NCBI RefSeq assembly: GCF_009695765.1
Contig: NZ_VUNI01000003.1
Location: 123,013 to 187,012 of the forward strand
Direction of reading: 5' to 3'
DNA length: 64,000 nucleotides
Source of the DNA: Roseburia porci
GTDB lineage: Bacteria > Bacillota > Clostridia > Lachnospirales > Lachnospiraceae
The notes beneath the pieces are model-generated. The model made no database searches and was not told the origin of the DNA. It saw nothing but the letters and a program-made list of their open reading frames with translations. Of this stretch, positions 53,705 to 61,129 are shown piece after piece (within the stretch, counting starts at the first letter, position 1; the number at the start of each line of letters is the position of its first letter). The translations under genes and the position numbers were made by a program.

Positions 53705-54685
53705 TTACTTTTCTGCCTTTTTGGATTCTTTCATGATCTCTTTTAACGATTTGCCCTTGAACGTAAAGTCGTAGATCATGTTGTCCATCGGTTTGTTGCT
53801 TTTTCTTTTCAGATTCCGGTTTACACAGTCGATTGCATACAAAGTTCTGAGGAAAGCTTCCATTCTTCCCTTGTCTTTATCTCTCAATGCTTTCATGAGA
53901 TAATATGCCGGAAGCAGACGTTCCTGCGAAAAAGCAGTTGAAATATAAGTTCCCTGACCATTCAGAGCCTCTCTCATTTCCAAAAGGACGTCGCAAGGGA
54001 CTCCGTTTACATAAGCAATGAAAAATGCTGCCCGGACTGGAGCATTGCTGTAAAGGGAACCTTTTGAAGCACTTGTTCCAACTTTTTCGTACATTTCGGA
54101 AATCTTATCCTGAAATTCTACCAGAAAATCTTCTGTTCCACTGGCAGTTGTAGAATTTGTATAGGTGGGATCATGCATGACTTTGCGCAGGAAATTGACC
54201 ATGCCGGTTGTTTTTGTTGCGCAAAGTTCATCCATCACCTTTCCTTCCATTCGCAGATTATCCGCGTCTGATCTGCCTTTTCCTCGGTCCATGTTCGGAT
54301 TTGTCTCTGCGTTCAAAGCAATGATACAGACCTGTGGAATCCCGCACTCGCGAATAGCTGCTAATCTGTGCTGACCATTAATCAGTACTCCATCCGCCCG
54401 GAAGCAGATTGCATCATTTCCAAGTGTCCATTTCCCTTTTTTCATCAGGTCCTCATACCCTTTGACGTGATTTGCACTTAATTTTCTGTTGTTGATATTG
54501 TTCTGCAGGAATGTTTCTGCCATTTCCGGAGTGATAACTGCTGTATAAGCATTATATCCTTTGCTTTCCTTGATATAATTTTCCTTATAATCGTATGCTG
54601 CTGATTTCACCATTTCTTCGATTTTTTCTGGTGCGATTTTTCTTTCATTAATTTCTTCTGTTCTGATTGTTTCTTCCTTGTTCAT
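53705..54685 (-). CDS. ParB/sulfiredoxin-fold domain protein
   Basis: The 326-residue protein has a ParB-N/Srx-like core with ANHVKGYEDLMKKGKWTLGN and the signature ADGVLINGQHRLAAIRECG (NGQHR about 103-107). This is seen in phage and plasmid ParB-like proteins that hydrolyse CTP or ATP, or act as nucleases. The C-terminal half is helical and unassigned. There is no ParA gene nearby, so classical partitioning is not established. The unit has its own promoter-like element and terminator. Confidence 0.78.
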   Translation of the reverse strand: MNKEETIRTEEINERKIAPEKIEEMVKSAAYDYKENYIKESKGYNAYTAVITPEMAETFLQNNINNRKLSANHVKGYEDLMKKGKWTLGNDAICFRADGVLINGQHRLAAIRECGIPQVCIIALNAETNPNMDRGKGRSDADNLRMEGKVMDELCATKTTGMVNFLRKVMHDPTYTNSTTASGTEDFLVEFQDKISEMYEKVGTSASKGSLYSNAPVRAAFFIAYVNGVPCDVLLEMREALNGQGTYISTAFSQERLLPAYYLMKALRDKDKGRMEAFLRTLYAIDCVNRNLKRKSNKPMDNMIYDFTFKGKSLKEIMKESKKAEK

Positions 54686-54767
54686 AAAATTTTTTCTCCT
54701 TTTTTTTACTTTGGTGTCTGTGTGGTATTATAAATTTTCCACTTTTTTGTTTATTTGTTTACGTAAA

Positions 54768-54799
54768 TATAATGGATAAAAAGGAAGATTTTTAGAAAA
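54768..54799 (-). promoter_or_regulatory. Conserved promoter-like element, copy 3
   Basis: Minus strand TTTTCT-AAAAATCTTCC and CCATTATA (54768-54775), 83 nt upstream of the ParB-like gene. Confidence 0.6.
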
Positions 54800-54821
54800 T
54801 AATTTAAAAAAAGAAAAAGAA

Positions 54822-54854
54822 AAAAGGAGAAAAGCATAGCACTTTTCTCCTTTT
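54822..54854 (-). terminator. Terminator of the Ig-like lipoprotein gene
   Basis: GGAGAAAAG pairs with CTTTTCTCC, flanked by AAAA and TTTT. It lies just after the lipoprotein stop. Confidence 0.85.
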
Positions 54855-54873
54855 GAATAACTGTAATTATGAT

Positions 54874-56511
54874 TTAATAAATATCAACTTGCCAGAAATA
54901 GCAAACTAAATCTCCATTCTGGTATTCACCGTTTGTAGAAAGGTACATAGAGTTATATACGCCGCCAGATTCTCTCTGTCTTGAACATGCTTCTTCCCAA
55001 GATCCTGTCAAGAATCGTGAACTTTCGCATCCGCCATAAGAACAATCAATTCCCTGTTCAAGCAGATATTGTCCAATCATATCAGAGTATGTATTATCAT
55101 CACCGCCACTTGTTCTCCACTGGTTTACTAGCGCATCTACATGCGCTTTCTGATCTCCGTTTAATGCACCATTTGTCGCACTTCCTTTATCGCAAGTAGC
55201 AGGTCCCTGAGAAGGTGCGCTCTCCTGCGCCGGAGCACTTGGCTGACTTGGTGCTTCCTGAGCCGGCGCACTGGATTCTCCGCCATTACCGGATGAAGAA
55301 GATGCGCTTCCTGCGGATGATCCGCCATTTCCTGCATTTGACGCACTGTTTTTGTTTTTCTTTCCAGAAGATGAACTTCCATTGCCATTGCTGTTGTTTC
55401 CTGCCTGAGCGGATGCTTCCGCTGCAGCCTGCTGTTCTTCTACATGCTTCTGATTCATCTCGTTTTTCTTATCAGTTGCTTTGCCTGTACCGGAAGATGT
55501 TGTAACTCTCTTTTCGGATGCAGATCCATCTGCAGTGTCTGTGTTATTTACAGTTTCTTCAATGTTTTCTGCAACGGTTACTTTTACAGTGGCAGTACCA
55601 GTCAGCCCGTCTGCATCTACTGCTGTGTAGGTAACTTCATAGTCGCCAGGAGTGTTTACATCTACTTTAGAACTGTCTACGGTAACGCCTGCGGTAATGT
55701 CATTTCCTGCTCCGTCCACGGCAGATACGCCATTCATGTAATCAACAGATGCACCTTTCTCCACAAGCATATCGGTTGCGCCGTTAATGACTGGAAGATT
55801 GCTTACTACAATATGTACGTCCACGTTGGATTTGTTTCCGGAAGCATCCGATAAGATCATGGTATTATCATATTCGCCTGCGGCATCATAGGATACAGCG
55901 GCGCGCTCAATTTCCGGAGTTACCACTTCCTTCGCGCCGTTAGAAGCAGTTTTTTCAGTAGATTCCTCTGTCTGTTTTGCTGCTTCGGTATCTTCTGCTT
56001 TTTTAGTAGACTCTGCCTTTTCTGTGCTTTCTGCAGCTTCCGTAGCTTTCGTATCTTCTGTTTTCTTTTCGGCTTCTTTTGGATCTTCTCCGGTATAAGC
56101 GTGGTCTTTAAATGTAACGCTGACCTTGCCGCTTAATTCGGTGATCGAATCGATCATGTCCTCTGCATAAACTGGCATGTTCACACCCGTTTTGATTTCT
56201 GCTTTTGCAGCTGCTTTTGGAGCAGTGGTATCTTCAACATCAATATGAAATGTCTTTTTGGTGTTGCCGATCGAAGCGGCTGCTTCATACTCTCCGACTT
56301 TCATGGTATCAACCTTTGAAAAATCAAAGCTGATTTTGTTTAATTCTTTTTCGTCTTTCACATCTACATAAGATGCAGTGTGATTCTCCGGGCTGTCACC
56401 TAACTCCAATGTAAAACTGTCATCGGTTAAGGCAAGTTTGTTCCCGCACCCGGTTGTCATGCCTGCGACTGTCATCGCAGTGATTAAAATGATTGCAAGT
56501 TTCTTTTTCAT
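54874..56511 (-). CDS. Surface lipoprotein with Ig-like repeats and a Ser/Gly/Asn-rich linker
   Basis: The 545-residue protein has a lipoprotein signal with TTGC (Cys22). Ig-like beta domains (DUF5011/HYR type) follow; the clearest is near 275-315 with NTPGDYEVTYTAVDADGLTG. An acidic Glu/Lys/Thr-rich stretch lies near 150-195, and a low-complexity Ser/Gly/Asn/Ala linker (about 365-435). The C-terminal domain of about 100 residues has several cysteines (NGDQKAHVDALVNQWRTSGG; ending YFWQVDIY). It looks like an exposed adhesin-like or substrate-binding lipoprotein; the function of the tail is unknown. Confidence 0.72.
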   Translation of the reverse strand: MKKKLAIILITAMTVAGMTTGCGNKLALTDDSFTLELGDSPENHTASYVDVKDEKELNKISFDFSKVDTMKVGEYEAAASIGNTKKTFHIDVEDTTAPKAAAKAEIKTGVNMPVYAEDMIDSITELSGKVSVTFKDHAYTGEDPKEAEKKTEDTKATEAAESTEKAESTKKAEDTEAAKQTEESTEKTASNGAKEVVTPEIERAAVSYDAAGEYDNTMILSDASGNKSNVDVHIVVSNLPVINGATDMLVEKGASVDYMNGVSAVDGAGNDITAGVTVDSSKVDVNTPGDYEVTYTAVDADGLTGTATVKVTVAENIEETVNNTDTADGSASEKRVTTSSGTGKATDKKNEMNQKHVEEQQAAAEASAQAGNNSNGNGSSSSGKKNKNSASNAGNGGSSAGSASSSSGNGGESSAPAQEAPSQPSAPAQESAPSQGPATCDKGSATNGALNGDQKAHVDALVNQWRTSGGDDNTYSDMIGQYLLEQGIDCSYGGCESSRFLTGSWEEACSRQRESGGVYNSMYLSTNGEYQNGDLVCYFWQVDIY

Positions 56512-56621
56512 TTGCTAGTTCTCCTTTACTGTTTTGATATTATAGCACTTTTTTTACTGTTTTGACAGATATGATTTGTTTCTTACCTGTTTTTTTGTTT
56601 CTTTGTTCATTTCTCTATATT

Positions 56622-56653
56622 TATAATGGACAAGAGGTAGGGTTTTTCGAAAA
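56622..56653 (-). promoter_or_regulatory. Conserved promoter-like element, copy 4
   Basis: Minus strand TTTTCG-AAAAA, 13 nt, CCATTATA (56622-56629), about 110 nt upstream of the lipoprotein gene. Confidence 0.6.
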
Positions 56654-56704
56654 CTATTTTTATTTTTTTTTGAGATTGTTTGTTCTCTTAACCGCTTACA
56701 GACA

Positions 56705-56737
56705 TATAATGGATAAAATCTCGTTTTTTTTGAAAAA
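56705..56737 (-). promoter_or_regulatory. Conserved promoter-like element, copy 5
   Basis: Minus strand TTTTTC-AAAAA, 14 nt, CCATTATA (56705-56712). It is in tandem with copy 4, 83 bp further upstream of the same gene. Confidence 0.55.
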
Positions 56738-56768
56738 TATTTGAAAAAGATGCTGATTACAGAAAAAG

Positions 56769-56790
56769 ATCCGGTCGCGTGCGACCGGAT
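56769..56790 (-). terminator. Terminator of the HipA-like module
   Basis: ATCCGGTCGC and GCGACCGGAT form a perfect stem with a 2-nt loop, followed on the minus strand by CTTTTTC. Confidence 0.9.
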
Positions 56791-56793
56791 TAA

Positions 56794-58044
56794 TTAATAA
56801 TCATCAGCTGGATCGAAACCATCTATATCAGAAAGTTCAGCTAACTCATCTCGATTTGGATTGATTATACTTTCTTCAAGGATTTTTTCTTCTGGTAAAG
56901 TAAATGGACTATTAATCATTGTCCCAGAGAAAAATTCATTTCCGAAATTTTCACCAATAAATACAAACAGATCTTCCGATACAAATGCTTTCTCTAACTG
57001 ACTACATCCTTCTAATGAGTTTTCAGAAAGATTTAACATATCATTATCTGAAAAGGTTATACTTTTGACTAATGATTTTTCTGTTTGTGTTAAATTACTT
57101 AATTCAGAAAAACGAATTTCTTTTAGTTTTTGGGAAATATCTCGGTATGGTTCCAAAATTATTTGTTCATACCTTGCATCTACCATTGTCTTATAAAATA
57201 GCTTCCGAATATCTGAAATTTCCCCGCAATTGTCAATTACATCGTGTATTTTATCAATATCAATTTTAGGAAATACACGAATCAGAGCATCTGTGCAATC
57301 TTGATTTTGAAAAGAAGATATATAGTCTTTATAAGAAACTTTTTCTTTATTCTCATCTTGCAATGCTGCTTTAGGAAATGTATCAATTCTTTTCTGAATT
57401 TCTGATTGATTATTTATAATATCTAATAATTTGTCGTCAGATAATTGAGGATATAGACTGGAGCCACAATCATAAACTGGAGCCAACTCAATCTCTTTTG
57501 TGACATTATCAATTAAATAACCCCAATTGTTCGCATGTCGATCGAAATTTCCTAATAATCCATCTGCAATAAACAAATCCCAATATGATTCAATTGCTTT
57601 TTCCCCAAATTCTTTTGAAAAATATGGATTATCATGCTGCATTATTTCATAAATATCTGTTAATCGTGGTGTTTTAGGTGGCTTTGATGTTAATACTGCA
57701 TTTTCAATTGTTTTAAATTCTACAAGCGATTTCCCGTCTGGAATAAAATTTTTACATGCAACAACCGGATATGTTCGTTCTATACCTTTTGATGAAATCA
57801 TTGTAATCTCGCCTAACAAAGTGTCTTGTACTGTAAAACCCATTGTTTTAAGAATTGAACATCCAATATGTTCTGAAAAAGCACTGTTTGTATATGAACT
57901 ATTTAACGGATTGCGTTTTTCTTCTGGAATACGGTCTGATAGTTTCAGCATGTAACGATTCCCATTATAAATAATAGGTCTTTTTTTATCTGATCCTCCG
58001 TAAGTTGTTGTCAAGTCTACTTCACAGTTTGTAAAATCGATCAT
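56794..58044 (-). CDS. HipA/CtkA-like serine/threonine kinase (HipT-like toxin)
   Basis: The 416-residue protein has the HipA-type kinase core: a Gly-rich loop (TTYGGSDKKR, about 14-21), the ATP lysine in YMLKLSD (K34), the catalytic GNFDRHANNWGYL (D168/N173) and the metal-binding PVYDCGSSL (D192). It lacks the HipA N-terminal domain, as in CtkA and HipT. HipA-type kinases inactivate glutamyl- or tryptophanyl-tRNA synthetase and stop growth. The element sits in a tRNA-Glu gene, but that link is only suggestive. The ATG at 58044 follows GGAG; the preceding gene ends 3 nt upstream. Confidence 0.85.
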   Translation of the reverse strand: MIDFTNCEVDLTTTYGGSDKKRPIIYNGNRYMLKLSDRIPEEKRNPLNSSYTNSAFSEHIGCSILKTMGFTVQDTLLGEITMISSKGIERTYPVVACKNFIPDGKSLVEFKTIENAVLTSKPPKTPRLTDIYEIMQHDNPYFSKEFGEKAIESYWDLFIADGLLGNFDRHANNWGYLIDNVTKEIELAPVYDCGSSLYPQLSDDKLLDIINNQSEIQKRIDTFPKAALQDENKEKVSYKDYISSFQNQDCTDALIRVFPKIDIDKIHDVIDNCGEISDIRKLFYKTMVDARYEQIILEPYRDISQKLKEIRFSELSNLTQTEKSLVKSITFSDNDMLNLSENSLEGCSQLEKAFVSEDLFVFIGENFGNEFFSGTMINSPFTLPEEKILEESIINPNRDELAELSDIDGFDPADDY

Positions 58045-58046
58045 TT

Positions 58047-58268
58047 TCAGCATCTCCTTCTGCAATAGTATGTGATGATTTCCTCTGCCTGATCTTCCGT
58101 TAATCCGCCGTCATAGTCGGTAACTCCATGTGCAGAACTTCGAACTTCGTCTTGCAGGCAATCGATATAAGACACATTATTTTTTACTCCTTCTTCTAAT
58201 GCGTCTATATCTTTTTGAAGCATTTCTGGAATTTTATAACTTGTTTTTAATTGTTTGAATTCAGACAT
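58047..58268 (-). CDS. Small protein of the HipA-like module, 73 residues
   Basis: The ATG at 58268 follows a strong GGGAGG. The product reads MSEFKQLKTSYKIPEMLQKD and continues with an acidic helical body ending EDQAEEIITYYCRRRC. It directly precedes the kinase gene, whose ribosome binding site lies in its last codons. Function unknown; an accessory or antitoxin role is inferred from position only. A longer ATG at 58328 lacks a ribosome binding site and overlaps the previous small ORF. Confidence 0.7.
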   Translation of the reverse strand: MSEFKQLKTSYKIPEMLQKDIDALEEGVKNNVSYIDCLQDEVRSSAHGVTDYDGGLTEDQAEEIITYYCRRRC

Positions 58269-58300
58269 GGCTTTTCCTCCCTTTTCTCTTATCATATCAT

Positions 58301-58453
58301 TTAAGAAAAAACATGACAAGATTTGCAAATTGACAAAGTTTTCTTGTTATTATAATGGCTAATCTTGTCAAAAGATAAAACTTTTCCGTCCGTTTCATCA
58401 AACATGATTGTTCCGCAGACATCATTACGATGCATCAAATAATATTTTGTCAT
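58301..58453 (-). CDS. HipS-like small protein (HipA N-subdomain-like), 50 residues
   Basis: The ORF starts with an ATG overlapping the stop of the XRE gene (ATGA) and encodes MTKYYLMHRNDVCGTIMFDE, then TDGKVLSFDKISHYNNKK and a short tail. The alternation of strands and the G-T-I/G-K-V turns recall the first part of the HipA N-terminal subdomain. In HipBST systems that subdomain is a separate antitoxin, HipS. It is shorter than known HipS proteins. The call rests on pattern and position. Confidence 0.5.
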   Translation of the reverse strand: MTKYYLMHRNDVCGTIMFDETDGKVLSFDKISHYNNKKTLSICKSCHVFS

Positions 58454-58866
58454 AGTTTTTCGTCAACCTCCTTCTGCATAATATAATAGTCAATAATCAT
58501 TTCTGTCATATTGGTAAATGATTTATAGAAACGGGCCTGGTTATATTTTCCTACATCAATAATTTTTTCATTTTCTCCATCTTTTATATGCAGAGCAATA
58601 CCATTTTCCGTTGGCTCCCATTTATATTTTATTTTTCGATATGTTCCAGATTTATTGACAATTAATGATTCTTCGTTAAGAAGTTCTTCCAGACAGCAGT
58701 CAAAATACAGTGTTAATTTATAAACCATTCCTGCTGCGCATTTATTTATATCTATTTTTTCATTCATAAGTTCTGATAAAGACGTATACGGAATGCCGGT
58801 CTCTTTGCTTATCTGATAAATCGACTTACCACTTTCTTTTACTAACTTGATAAATTTTTCATTCAT
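58450..58866 (-). CDS. XRE-family regulator (HipB-like)
   Basis: The 138-residue protein has an N-terminal helix-turn-helix (about 13-36: SIYQISKETGIPYTSLSELM). A roughly 70-residue C-terminal domain is rich in beta strands (KYKWEPTENGIALHIKDGEN). It is the first gene of the module and faces a perfect 24-bp operator palindrome that spans its promoter. It is therefore probably the autoregulator and DNA-binding antitoxin partner. Confidence 0.82.
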   Translation of the reverse strand: MNEKFIKLVKESGKSIYQISKETGIPYTSLSELMNEKIDINKCAAGMVYKLTLYFDCCLEELLNEESLIVNKSGTYRKIKYKWEPTENGIALHIKDGENEKIIDVGKYNQARFYKSFTNMTEMIIDYYIMQKEVDEKL

Positions 58867-58882
58867 ACTATCACCCTTTTAT

Positions 58883-58911
58883 ATTATAACGTTATAACGT
58901 TATAATTTCAA
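58883..58911 (-). promoter_or_regulatory. Promoter and 24-bp operator palindrome of the HipA-like module
   Basis: Positions 58883-58906 form a perfect palindrome made of two overlapping TTATAACGTTATAA units. On the minus strand TTGAAA (58906-58911), a 17-bp spacer and TATAAT (58883-58888) form a consensus promoter completely covered by it. A bound dimer pair would block RNA polymerase. Confidence 0.85.
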
Positions 58912-58987
58912 TAAAGGTTTTCAATAAAATATTTTTCTTTGTACTTTGAGTATGGATTCCAGAAAAAATAAAAAGTACGACAAATAA

Positions 58988-59035
58988 GCCAGGGAGCATA
59001 TACTCTCTGACCATGAATCCTGCAAGCTCCCTGGC
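58988..59035 (-). terminator. Hairpin terminator after the XerC-like gene
   Basis: GCCAGGGAGC (58988-58997) pairs with GCTCCCTGGC (59026-59035) across a 28-nt loop, followed on the minus strand by TTATTTG. It is 6 nt after the recombinase stop. Confidence 0.65.
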
Positions 59036-59041
59036 GGATTG

Positions 59042-59737
59042 CTACGCAATATTTCCCAGTTTTCGGTACTCTGCCTGCATTTGATCTGGACTGTTCTTAA
59101 CATACGTCATGACGGTGTTCAGATTGGAGTGTCCAAGAAGATCGGCGCACATATCGATTGGCATTCCATTCTTGTGCCATAAGGTAGCCCCCGTCGCGCG
59201 CATCAAATGCGGATGGATATGAATACCCGTTTTTTTACCGATCATTGTTAAGACATCTTCAATTGCTCTCGGAGAAAGGTTTTTATATGGCGCGCGGCTG
59301 CTTGCGAATAACGGGATATTTGAGATATTTGTGCTGTCGCAAGCATAAATATTCACGTCTTTTCTGGTTTTCATATATTCTCTTAATCGGATCTTTGTTC
59401 TGCCGGTGAAATATACGAATCTTTCCTTATTCCCTTTTCCCAGTGCTTTTACGGTCATTTTGTCAAAATCGATATCGGATAATTTAATATTTGAAATTTC
59501 GCTGACTCGCAATCCAGTATCAATCATGAATAACAGCATTGCATAATTCCGGATACGGTTTCTGCCATATTTTTCGCAGCCTATCTTTATTTCTTCAATC
59601 TCTGTTTCGTTCAGAGGACGTTTTATGGTCTTTTTATATTTGATCCGGTCTATCTGAAGCATCGGGTTTTCCGCAATTCTTTTATTCCGGAAAAGATAGT
59701 CAAATACCGAAGAGAGGCAACGCCTTTTCCCGTCCAT
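59042..59737 (-). CDS. Truncated XerC-like tyrosine recombinase
   Basis: The 231-residue ORF contains a complete catalytic domain: TGLRVSEISNIKL (Arg), HPHLMRATGATLW (HxxR), DLLGHSNLNTVMTYV (His and Tyr). The core-binding domain is cut. Codons continue in frame upstream of the ATG to about 59830 with SAM-domain-like sequence (ITTEDIRYFLVEYANP), but no start codon is seen, and the frame runs into the DUF5688-like gene. It is either a 5'-truncated remnant or is translated by coupling with a non-ATG start. Confidence 0.75.
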   Translation of the reverse strand: MDGKRRCLSSVFDYLFRNKRIAENPMLQIDRIKYKKTIKRPLNETEIEEIKIGCEKYGRNRIRNYAMLLFMIDTGLRVSEISNIKLSDIDFDKMTVKALGKGNKERFVYFTGRTKIRLREYMKTRKDVNIYACDSTNISNIPLFASSRAPYKNLSPRAIEDVLTMIGKKTGIHIHPHLMRATGATLWHKNGMPIDMCADLLGHSNLNTVMTYVKNSPDQMQAEYRKLGNIA

Positions 59738-59829
59738 CGTAGAGCCTTTTATCTCTTTCCCCTCTGGATTCTTATTCGGATTTGCATATTCAACAAGAAA
59801 ATAGCGGATATCTTCTGTTGTGATCAGGT

Positions 59830-60714
59830 TTAAGCATCTACAACACGAATCTTCTTTTCTACTTTGTTATATAAATATAGATGATCGGATAAAAAATCAT
59901 CAGAACAAGGAATGCCACTTGCCAGTGCTTTTGCGAATGTCATAATTGGTATTTTGTCCTCTTCATCAGCAGGCATAATCAGCAATTCATGAATACTTTG
60001 AGGCAAAATGTAAAGATTGCTTTTCAAGAAATCAGAGAGTCCCCTTAAAACATCCATTGACGCAATTGCTGCTCCGCCGTATATACCAGTTTTATTCCGG
60101 ATCAAGTAAGTGGGAACCTTCTTATCTTCATTTAACGGAATTGCCCGATATGTATTCAGGTCACAGTTTTTCGCATAATCAAATAATTCATTCACAGATA
60201 ATCCCATAATATTAAGTAATCTGTTATCGATAATGATACTTCTATTCCCGGTACATCCATTTTGAATTAATCTTGAAATATTTATTCTGCAAATAAAAGA
60301 TAAATCAAGAAGCTCTATTTTGGGAACGCTATCAAGAAATATTTTGTTTCTTTCTGAGTTTACTGCTTCCAGATACAAATTTTCTTTTATATAATCTCTA
60401 TTTGAGATACGATTTTTGAAGTTATTAAGGATCACATCCGTGATATCACCTATTGCACGATAATAATGGCAAGTTATTCTTTCTGCAAAAATCGGGATAC
60501 TGATATGCTTTAGTACAGTTGCATCAAATTTTACAATCGGTGATTCTTCCGCATTTGGATTTATAAATATAACAGCATATTCGTTCTGTACGTCTTGGGG
60601 AGAGAAGATGATTTTGGGACACACTATAGTCTCGCCTCGCAAAGATAAATTAACTGAGATTGCTGCTTCTATCGACTGTCTCTGTTCATTAGATATATAA
60701 ATCGTTTTTTTCAT
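59830..60714 (-). CDS. DUF5688-like protein
   Basis: The 294-residue protein resembles the DUF5688 family found on Lachnospiraceae mobile elements. Supporting segments are NIMGLSVNELFDYAKNCDLN, YGGAAIASMDVLRGLSDFLK, LYILPQSIHELLIMPADEED, and LSDHLYLYNKVEKKIRVVDA at the end. Function is unknown. GGAGG lies upstream of the ATG, and a conserved promoter-like element ends about 20 nt before the start. Confidence 0.7.
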   Translation of the reverse strand: MKKTIYISNEQRQSIEAAISVNLSLRGETIVCPKIIFSPQDVQNEYAVIFINPNAEESPIVKFDATVLKHISIPIFAERITCHYYRAIGDITDVILNNFKNRISNRDYIKENLYLEAVNSERNKIFLDSVPKIELLDLSFICRINISRLIQNGCTGNRSIIIDNRLLNIMGLSVNELFDYAKNCDLNTYRAIPLNEDKKVPTYLIRNKTGIYGGAAIASMDVLRGLSDFLKSNLYILPQSIHELLIMPADEEDKIPIMTFAKALASGIPCSDDFLSDHLYLYNKVEKKIRVVDA

Positions 60715-60736
60715 TTCAAAAACCTCCTTTTTTCTT

Positions 60737-60770
60737 TATAATGGGCAAAGAAAATGAAAATTTGAAAAAT
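60737..60770 (-). promoter_or_regulatory. Conserved promoter-like element, copy 6
   Basis: Minus strand TTTTTC-AAA, then CCATTATA (60737-60744), separated from the ribosome binding site of the DUF5688-like gene by about 10 nt. Confidence 0.6.
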
Positions 60771-61129
60771 AATTTGTATTTTTAAGCAAGAAAAAAGATT
60801 ACTCTATATCATTACATGAAACATAAATGATATCCTATACTCCTTATGGTGAATTGAACTTTGAAATTTGTTTTTTTCAATCCATGGGAACGTTTAACAT
60901 GACATGTAATCCAACGTCTTTTCAGCACACGATAAAACGAAGATGTGGGATTATGCAGGGGGGGAATGTAAGGAAAAAGGTACTTATATTGTTGTCCCCA
61001 TGATGGTATAGCCGGTGGAAAAACTGTTGCGCCGTGACTGTGAAGGAGCATGACCGTGAAGCCTGTTTTTCAAAAGAAGTCCATAGTTTTATGTAGGACA
61101 GATCGCATCTGCACGCCAGGACGCCAAAG
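60771..61129. other. Intergenic region downstream of rep, no gene recognised
   Basis: A 79-codon minus-strand frame at 60812-61051 has no ribosome binding site or recognisable product. A GGGGGGG run (60958-60964) and AT-rich sequence are the only visible features. Confidence 0.4.

Noticed and set aside
56794..58044. Assigning glutamyl-tRNA synthetase as the kinase target because the element sits in tRNA-Glu
   Set aside because: HipA-type kinases differ in target and the insertion site is chosen by the integrase; the link is only coincidental on present evidence.
60812..61051. 79-codon minus-strand ORF
   Set aside because: No ribosome binding site or recognised motif; contains a homopolymer G run on the opposite strand and appears non-coding.
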